This document shows, one piece after another, positions 55,589-64,000 of a stretch of DNA of 64,000 bases. Numbering within the stretch: position 1 is the first letter of the stretch; each line of letters opens with the position of its first letter. The notes beneath the pieces are model-generated. The model was not told the DNA's origin. It did no database searches and saw nothing but the letters and a program-made list of their open reading frames with translations. A program made the position numbers and the translations under genes. The DNA is from Fratercula arctica (taxonomy: Eukaryota; Chordata; Aves; Charadriiformes; Alcidae). The stretch lies in contig CANTUZ010000025.1 in assembly GCA_947846985.1 (NCBI GenBank), forward strand, positions 11,220,100 to 11,284,099. Direction: 5' to 3'.

Positions 55589-58500
55589 TTTTCAGAGACA
55601 CCCATGCAGTGATCTCTACTACTTGTAGACAACCTCTTATTTTAAGACATGCTGATGTTGCTTAATGCTACCGGAAATAAAAGGTTAAAGCCGAGACAAA
55701 TGGAGAGCAAGACAATATTGCTCAGGGCATGTTGCTTGCAATATGTTTCCCATGGGACAGCAAAGGTTGAAGAGTGTTTTACAGTCTGCATCAGAGTTTC
55801 TGGTCATCTGTTTATCATTTTGCTCCTTTGTCCTTCCCAGTGGAGAATTATTTGAGTATTTTGCTTTATCAATTTTACTACAGCTCATGAATCTCCTGTT
55901 TCTCCTCTTCAACTTTAGAAAGGGCCAAACCATGTTTTCTCCTGCTTCAAGGTTGCTTCAAAACTGACATTAACCCCTATATGCCAAATTGCTGCTTTCT
56001 CTAGATATGTGTTTTGGAGGAAGCATATCACCTGCTCAGGAAAGAGATGTTCAGTTTCATGATTCATGTTTGCTGTGGGAAAAGGACACCTCTAGCAGGC
56101 CTGGCTCTTAGTGGTCCAGATCAAGGAGGCTGTTGAAACATGACACAGGGGCTGTGGAAATAAGAGTTTGATATGTAGACAGTTAACGTCTGAGCCTTGT
56201 CACCCAACATGAAATCAGAAGGATCCTGGGATGAGCTCCTGGATCCCACCCCACATCCATAATTAAGTATAATGGGAATCTTTTGGGAATGAAGTCCCGA
56301 TGCTGCAGGGAAGTGACTATTTTGTGATGTTTTTCTGGATTCGGTGCTTGACCTTGGTTATTTCTGAACTTCCTTTAGCTATTTCATTTAGCAAATTTTC
56401 TTGAGATTTATGCTAGTAGAGCAAAGACTGGAATTTGTTTCCTGTGGTGATTCTGTTTACATGTGTGCATTTCTAGCTACGTTGTGCCCATTACCAAGAT
56501 AGCTAAGCTCTTACCAAATACTATAGAATTCCCTTTGACATCAGACATAGTGTGAGCATTATATCTTATTACAAATAATGCGAACTTGTCTGCTTGCATA
56601 GAGAATGGAAGATAGAAAAGTGAATGCAATAATAAAATTATTCTGTTTTATGTGCTTCATATTTAGGATCATTTCAGAAGTGGTAACATTTTCGATATAA
56701 ATCAAACTTTTTTAACAATCTTGTTCTAAAGTCAATAAAGTCAATTCTCAGAAGACTACCTGCTTCAGATGTTTGGCAAAGGGGAATGACTCCTATAATG
56801 TCTATAACGCCACTGTATATAATGCCAGTAAGGACTTGGGGACTCTGGTTCTGCAAATTATTCCATCTAATATCTTCACATACCTCTAGAGAGGCTGACA
56901 GCATTGTCCTTGAGTTAAAAATCTATCCTCAAGTGGTAATGTATGCCTAAAGAACTGCAGGCTCACAGTGTTAGTCTGTTCAGTAATTTATCTGAATACC
57001 TTCATTGGATCTATCACTCCTTTTCTGAGTGGGTAGGCACCCCTCATGAATTCCTCACAAACCCAGAAGTAACATTAATCTGCACCTTTTGAGGAGCCTG
57101 AGCTCTGTTCTTCAAGATTTTCAGAGTATCTATCTCAGAGACAGATTCCTCAAAGAAAACAAGCAGTGAATCATTGCTGAGAAGGAGCTGTGGGGCTTCA
57201 GTGTCTGCCCAGTCTGAAGCAGCTGGCATTGCTGCTGGTCCCTGAACACACCAGGTACAAGCAGAGGGCTTCAGGTTCCAGGAATGCACACCTTACAGCA
57301 CAGATCAGGCATTACATTTGCCCTATCCAAATACATAACCATGATACCTTCATTTAACAGCACATATTAGTCTTTATGTTCCAAGTTAAAATTTATATGC
57401 CGCATTATTCAGCAACAATAATTCACAAGTTAGCATTCCAGGGCTACAGTTCTTGCCACTTAGTCCCTATGGGTACAGCAAGGAGACCATAAATACATAT
57501 AATCCTGCCAGTTTCTATGAGTAAAACAAGGGTCAGAGTGATTACAATACTTTGAACTGCAACAGTTTGAAAGACCCTCTGCTGTAACAACAGGAAAATG
57601 CATTTCGCATACCTGAAAGTTAATTATCTAATGTACCCCAAATGATCCAAATTGCATCATGTGCATTTTTAAATTGTTAGAAAACTTTGTTAGAAAATCT
57701 CTTTCTTAAATTGTGTATAAACATGTCTATGGCTACTTCTGTAATGCCAAAAAAAGTGTCAATATGCTGGTTGGAAATACTCAGGAAAATCAAAATCTGT
57801 ATTTCTTCCTCTGTTTAGGAATAAGTTGTTTTGATGAAAAAGACAATGTGATTGAGCCAACTGACTTTTCAAAGACAAAAAAAAAAGCCCTTTGTATTTG
57901 AGAACAGGCAATATTCACAGAACTATTTTTTTTTTTTAAGGTGCGTGTTCAGCTGGAAAACATCCTATTATCCTATTCAAATGCTACTACTGGATTTTCA
58001 ATATATCTACTGAACTTAAGCACTCCAGTTTCATCTTTTCTTTTTGGTGAGTGCAGTAACATTTTTACAGGTACTAACTACGTAACAGGAAATAATTTTC
58101 TTTGGCTAAAATTCCCAAACCAGTCTCTCAACCTTCAGTCCATGCAAACCCTCATTTTAATTTCATGTAAATATGTAGTTTATACATTTTGTATATAATG
58201 TGTGGCCTTTAGTATTATATTTCAAATTGCCAGTGTTTCAATAAACCAGTGGAAAATAGAGCCATCTGCAATCTGTAGGCTGAGCATATAAATAAAATTA
58301 TGCTTTAATGCAACCGTGAAACTGTGGCGTTCCAAAAATGGCATATTGCAATGTGTCCTAGAGCATTAGATATCTGTTAATCTTTTAGCAGCTTTTTGAG
58401 CAGGACGTCTCTTTGAGCATGAATGCTTGTTTCCAAACAAGTTACCACACCCTTGTCTTAGGGGGGAGGTTATGAAGACTACTGAAGAAATTTCTCAGGA

Positions 58501-60779
58501 CACCAGATTTATTATCCTTCTTTTTTTCAAAATGTACCATGTAATCACTAATCTCTGGAAAACTTTGATTTAACATGTCATCTAAAAGATATTACTGTAT
58601 TATTACTAGCACACTAGCCAGAATGCAAAATACAAGGGTGCAAGTAGAAGGAATGTGTCCTAGATTTTCAGACATAACTGGCTACAATCCCCTGACACAG
58701 TAATGACAGCAGCACCTCCCAGTCAAACTGTATCCTGTATGTTTAACTGTATTATCTCCACTAGCATAATTTTCAAGGATTAAAAATCTGAAGCTTTACA
58801 AGTACAGTTTTAGTGAAACAGACATCTTGTTGAGATAAAACATCTATGACTAATTTCAAATGCTTGCAGTTTTCACATCCATAAAATCTTTTGACTGGAA
58901 ATAAGGATCTGTAGCAAATTTAAGCATACTGTCAACAGACTTTGGTTTTTTTACACATTAGAAGCTTTTTGCAAACACACAGCCCACTGATGGAAAACCA
59001 CTACTTGTCTACCTAAGCGTTAGGGCTGTATGAGACTTGATTCCTGGAACCCTGCAGCATAGTATCAGGTCAAGAGACTTCAGAGAAAGAAATCAAAATG
59101 GCAAGACACTACTTATTCTTCATGAACTAGGAATACCAGAGTAGGGTGTTCACCTCTTCTCAAGTAAGCCATACATGTGCTGCAAAATATAATATATTGT
59201 CCATTCCCTTTGTAATGTGAGTTAATTTCTTCCCATTCTTCCAAATGATAATGACAAAAAAAGTATCATGTCCTTTTCAGTCCTGGTTACAACATACTCA
59301 TTTACAGTTAGTCTTTACAGGTGTCTGCATAATCAGGTTCACAATATACTTCTGTTTTTTTTCCTTAAGAATAGGGCTTGGAATGCCATGCTTTCAAGAT
59401 GTGAAATGCCACATCATATGAAACAAAATCCATTGGCTGAAGGAATTTTGGAGTGTTATAAGATTATATTTCATTTTATAATATCAAAGGTTCCATAGGA
59501 AAAAATTTGCAGTGGTTAACAAGTATGACCTTTAAATTAGGCACATGAAATTCAAGGCATAAATTTTAATATTCACTCATGAGCAGCATGTTTTTGCCTA
59601 AAAACATCTGATAGAAGGAATGAATCCACCAGTCCTTATTAATATAACACTGGTGAGCGATACCAGAGTGGTGGTTCACATCAATAGCACTTACTTGGGT
59701 AAGTAAGAGAGCAGGATCTGGCCACGTGAAAAAGATGATCCTAAAGTGGTACTCCACATGACTCAAAACTAAGATTGCTTTAATGACAGATTTTTCTACA
59801 CCATAAACAAAATCAATGTCATTTAATATTAATTCATATTGATGTCACCTTACATTTACATTGGTATGCATCTCAGTTACCTGAGAATTTTTCACACTCT
59901 TAAAGAACCACATTCTCTACAGTTCACTATTTATGAAATGAGGTCTTAATCTAGATTTTACAGTTAATTGCTGAGCTTCAGTCCTTTGTTTCATCACTTC
60001 TGTGCTAAGCGTGGAACTGAAGGGATAGACTGTGTGCAAACCTGAGAGGACCAATTGTGCCTAACATGAAAATCCATGAGTTGCTGCGATTTCCATGGCC
60101 TGCATGTTCTGATCAGAGCCTTTGCAAATCACAGATTAAAAATCGTACCCTGTATCTAAATCCTACAGTTTTCCCAAATTTACTGAAACAAGGGGTTGAC
60201 AGGCCCAATCCAGTACTCTCCATTATTATGCGTAATGGTTATCGACTTCAAACAAGCAAATTACAAGCAAACAAGAAAATTAGTGTACACATGGCAACCA
60301 ACCATAAATCTTTAAAGTTCCATTTGCTGGCTAATTCCACAGAACTACAGTGAGAGAACGGAAATTAAACCAGCCTCTCGCTCCCTGCAGAGCCAGTCAT
60401 CTCTTATGATTCTAGCACTGGACAGTTTAGCTGAAACAGTGCCATTCCCTTCTTTATGTTCAGCTACCATCTACATAATTAAGTAATAAAAATTATAATT
60501 TTTGCGAAAAAATGTACCAGGTAAAATGCAGCTTGCAGAACGTTGCCAGACAACAGATCAGGATAGAAACAATGGTTTCATACTGGAAATTATCTTGAAC
60601 TAAAGTTTAAGCAGAAGAATGTGTGGGAAACCTTGACAACTCTCTTTTACTAAATAGCAATTTACAAAAAATCTTATATGTTTATTGCAGATTTCAGAAT
60701 AATAAATAAAGATGAGTTACTTCCTTATGATTAATCTATTCTTTAACAAAGAGGAAGAAAGTTTATTTTTTCTAGAATT
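55589..60779. other. AT-rich non-repetitive DNA, 5.2 kb
   Basis: No gene or transposon recognised. Short open frames up to about 98 codons have no motif. T-run at about 57927-57939. Confidence 0.5.
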
Positions 60780-60903
60780 GGCCAGATTAGATGGGACTTT
60801 GAGTAACCTGGTCTAATGGAAGGTGTCCCTGCCCATGGCAGGGGGGTTGGAACTAGATGATCTTTACGATCCCTTCCAACCCAAACCATTCTATGATTCT
60901 ATG
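60780..60903 (+). mobile_element. CR1 3'-end fragment
   Basis: GGCCAGATTAGATGGGACTTTGAG through CCATTCTATGATTCTATGA: the last codons of ORF2 and the 3' UTR with its tail. A severely 5'-truncated copy. Confidence 0.93.
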
Positions 60904-61861
60904 AACATTTGGTGCAGATTAACTGGAATTACATCATGTTAAACTGCCTTGAATCTGTTCTTTACTTTTCCTCTGGTGTAAATAACATGTCATTTTATCA
61001 TAAATTATTAATCCTTCTTTGAAAGCAGGTTTCCTGAGATATGTTCTAAATTCATTCTAATGCAATTGCTGTGGATGCAGTATCCTGAAACAACTGTCAC
61101 ACTAGTAGTCCACTCTCTTTTGGTGGCTACCAAGGTCAGGTTATCTGTTAATCGCTTAGTCATCTCCTGTGATCATAGTGCATGTGTATCACCTAATGGG
61201 TTTAAATGCTAGTGCATGGACATTTATATCCCTTTGGCCCAGAATTCACATAACTGTATTACACAGCATTGAGATACACCTTGTACACGAGCGTGAATTG
61301 CTCCCGAGATCTGACTGTCAGAGAAAGAGTGCATATAGGGCCATTCAATGATCATTTAACATACGCATGCACACTAGCACCTCCAAAACAAGCATCTCAG
61401 GCAGGATCCTAGTTTCTCCCTATGCAACAAGAATATTAGGAACAGTAATAAAGCCCCTGGAATCTCACTGCAGTGTAGAAACCCACTGTTTCTATCCCTT
61501 CCCCTCCAGTATGCAAAGGTGCAACAGCCATCACTTGCACATTATATATTCATTTGCTGCCCTTGTTCTTGCTATATTTTTTCCTCCATATCACCTGTAT
61601 AAAAGGAAGTCTCTCACCAAAGCAGCTGATGGCAAAAATGAAGAGCTGCACAATCCTTTTGAAGCACATGGAATTTAAAGAAGAAATGTGCCTGACTGCA
61701 GCTACCTAGTTCATTTAAACAAGGACAGAGAAATTTAATTTTCAATGGTTTTTAACTTCATACTCATCGAAATTCTAATATTTATTATCATGACAAAGAT
61801 TTACAACACTTGTCTTAGCAAGTTCATTGATCTTTATCTAAAAAACCCAGCTTTCTTGTGG
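60904..61861. other. Non-repetitive DNA
   Basis: Mostly featureless. A plus-strand open stretch ending at 61678 has one hydrophobic segment after a CCCTTCCCCTCCAG acceptor-like site (see findings); not called as a gene. Confidence 0.5.
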
Positions 61862-61996
61862 GTTCCCTTTAGGTACTGGAAGGCCACTATAAGGTCTCCC
61901 TGGAGCCTTCTCTTCTTCAGGGCGAACAATCCCAACTCTCTCAGCCTGTCTTCATAGGAGAGGTGCTCCAGCCCTCTCATCACTTTCATGGCCCTT
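61862..61996 (-). mobile_element. CR1 internal fragment
   Basis: TTTAGGTACTGGAAGGCCACTATAAGG to CACTTTCATGGCCC encodes, in reverse, the [14 protein letters not shown] part of ORF2. Neither tail nor 5' part is present. Confidence 0.88.
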
Positions 61997-62139
61997 TAAA
62001 TTTGTAACTTGGAACTTGAGTTTAAAATGGCTGCACTGAGTCACTTGACAGTTACATCTAACACACTGTATTGCTTCTGATGGTTTCTATATCATACTGC
62101 ATTAGAAACGCCAGTCACATTTACTTGTCTACCCTATTG

Positions 62140-63764
62140 GCAGGGAGCAGAATGAAGACCCATAATACAAAGAGAGATGGTGAGGGACCTGCTCCAACAC
62201 CTGGACATACACAAGTCTATGGGGCCAGATGGGATACACCTGAGGGTACTGAGGGAGCTGGCAGAAGTGCTCACTGAGCCACTTTCCATCATTTACCAGC
62301 AGTCCTGGCAAAACGGGGAGGTCCCAGTTGACTGGAGGCTAGCAAATGTGATGCCCATCCACAAGAAGGGCCGGAAGGAGGATCCGGGGAACTACAGGCC
62401 TGTCAGTCTGACCTCGGTGCCTGGGAAGGTCATGGTACAGATCATCCTGAGTGCCATTATGCGGCACATGAAGGACAACCAGGCGATCAGGCCCAGTCAG
62501 CATGGGTTCATGAAAGGCAGGCCCTGCTTGACAAACCTGATCTCCTTCTATGACAAGGTGATCCGCTTGGTGGATGAGGGAAAGGCTGTGGATGTTGTTT
62601 ACCTGGACTTTAGTAAGGCCTTTGATATGGTTTCCCACAGCATCCTCCTGGAGAAACCGGCTGCCCCTGGCTTGGACGGGAGTACTCTTCGCTGGGTAAA
62701 AAACTGGCTGGAGGGCCGGGCCCAGAGAGTGGTGGTGAATGGAATTAAATCCAGTTGGTGGCCGGTCACGAGTGGTGTTCCCCAGGGCTCGGTATTGGGG
62801 CCAGTTCTCTTTAATATCTTTATCAATGATCTGGAAAAGGAGATTGAGTGCACCCTCAGTAAGTTTGCAGACAACACCAAGTTAGGCAGGAGTGTTGATC
62901 TGCTTGAGGGTAGGAAGGCTTTGCAGAGGGATCTGGACAGGCTGGATGAATGGGCCGAGGCCAATGGTATGAGTTTCAACAAGACCAAGTGCTGGGTCCT
63001 GCACTTGGGTCACAACAACCCCATGCAGTGCTACAGGCTTGGGGAAGAGTGGCTGGAGAGCTGCCTGGCAGAAAAGGACCTGGGGATGCTGGTCGACTGC
63101 TGTCTGAATATGAGCCAGCAGTGTGCCCAGGTGGCCAAGAAGGACAACAGCATCCTGGCCTGTAGCAGAAATAGTGTGTAGAGCAGGACTAGGGAAGTGA
63201 TTGTCCCCCTGTACTCAGCACTGGTTAGGCTGCACCTCGAGTACTGTGTCCAGTTTTGGGCCCCTCACCACAAAAAAGACATTGAGGTGCTGGAGTGTGT
63301 CCAGAGAAGGGCAACGAAGCTGGTGAGGGGTCTGGAGAATAAGTCTTATGAGGAGCAGCTGAGGGAGCTGGGGTTGTTTAGCCTAGAGAAAAGGAGGCTG
63401 AGGGGAGACCTTATCGCTCTCTACAACTACCTGAAAGGAGGTTGTAGAGAGGTGGGGGGTCGGTCTCTTCTCCCAAGTAACAGGCGATAGGACAAGAGGA
63501 AACAGCCTCAAGTTGCACCAGGGGAGGTTTAGGATGGATATTAGGGAAAATTTTTACACTGAAAGGGTTATTAAGCATTGGAACAGGCTGCCCAGGGAAG
63601 TGGTTGACTCACCATCCCTGGAGGTATTTAAAAGACGGGTAGACACACTGCTTAGAGATATAGTTTAGTGATGGTTTTTGTCAGATTTAGGTTGATGGTT
63701 GGACTTGATGATCTGAAAGGTCCCTTCCAACCTAGATAATGCTATGATTCTATGATTCTATGAT
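62140..63764 (+). mobile_element. CR1 LINE, long 3' part
   Basis: 5'-truncated just before the RT, 3' end with three ATTCTATG units at about 63740-63764. Same subfamily as 13128-15966, nearly identical in RT and 3' UTR. Confidence 0.93.
62177..63668 (+). pseudogene. CR1 ORF2, reverse transcriptase part
   Basis: 334 open codons to a TAG at 63179-63181, then open in the same frame to 63490. RT motifs: [87 protein letters not shown], then FADNTK, where the second catalytic Asp is Asn. The frame ends early at SNRR-stop because of a G-run shift at about 63455, shared with 13128-15966. Without the shift the frame would reach the stop near 63668. Confidence 0.92.
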
Positions 63765-64000
63765 CAACAATCATACAAAAAAACATGGCATGAAGAAAAG
63801 CAGCTCATACCACATTTTGCAGTAGAAATGTTTCTTCAAGCAGGGGGAAATCCTATGTGAATGATGTATTCAAATACAACTGTCACTTTGAAAGAGTTAT
63901 CTTCATGAGGGTGAAGCCAAATGAATATTCTGATCTGAGCTTGGGTTTGGGGGGATTAAATGAGATTATATATGTATTTTATTTAACAAATAAGTATCTG
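63765..64000. other. Non-repetitive flank at window end
   Basis: Nothing recognised. Confidence 0.5.

Noticed and set aside
57044..57289. 81-codon minus-strand frame
   Set aside because: No start context, motif or splice signals; within chance expectation for 5 kb of unique DNA.

Overview
The window looks like avian nuclear DNA. The evidence is a set of CR1-type LINEs that end in the (ATTCTRTG)-like tail typical of bird CR1, plus several layers of endogenous retrovirus whose pol is of the class III (ERVL, spuma-related) type. I see no intact host gene, rRNA, tRNA or CRISPR array. About half of the window is recognisable transposon sequence. The rest is AT-rich DNA without clear genes. The nesting density would suit a heterochromatic, poorly recombining region (a W chromosome is one possibility), but nothing in the sequence proves that.

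Layout. 1-950 is the 3' part of a CR1 (+). 2331-2850 is a solo LTR. 3955-5391 is the 3' end of an ERVL (integrase tail, polypurine tract, 760-bp LTR). 5392-10174 is non-repetitive. 10175-18006 is a CR1 cluster: a 5' half (+), a 3' end (+), a nearly complete ORF2 (-) and another long 3' part (-). Directly upstream of the last one, on the same strand, is a 222-bp open segment with splice-like borders (17785-18006). It is the only candidate host coding exon I can defend.

18830-30841 is an ERV block on the minus strand: one proviral copy (3' LTR, integrase, RNase H, RT, protease, gag, Lys-type primer binding site, 5' LTR) joined to a second, deleted copy. A 4126-bp unit covering RT to 5' LTR is present twice in tandem and nearly identical. 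The crossover can be placed in a 152-bp tract shared by three copies. A CR1 follows (30928-31812), then non-repetitive DNA with a solo LTR that has perfect 5-bp target duplications (35784-36089).

42434-55588 is a nest. An ERVL on the minus strand is split at its integrase by a 7.56-kb composite whose outer ends are a CR1 3' end and a CR1 5' end. Inside that composite sit an ERVL on the plus strand, a second CR1 and LTR debris. The right half of the split ERVL is itself interrupted by a solo LTR with 5-bp target duplications. An 0.83-kb stretch of the plus-strand ERVL is an inverted near-copy of a stretch of the minus-strand ERVL, with shared inactivating mutations. 55589-62139 is mostly non-repetitive with two small CR1 pieces, and 62140-63764 is a long CR1 (+) of the same subfamily as the one at 13128-15966.

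Most interesting points: the 4.1-kb tandem ERV duplication and its mapped breakpoint; an ERVL gag whose N-terminus is a multi-pass hydrophobic leader in two diverged ERV copies; the lone exon-like segment; the inverted duplication with shared lesions; and a Lys1,2-type primer binding site on an ERVL-type pol. All ERV and LINE reading frames here are broken. Identities come from motif reading and by-eye comparison within the window, not from database searches.
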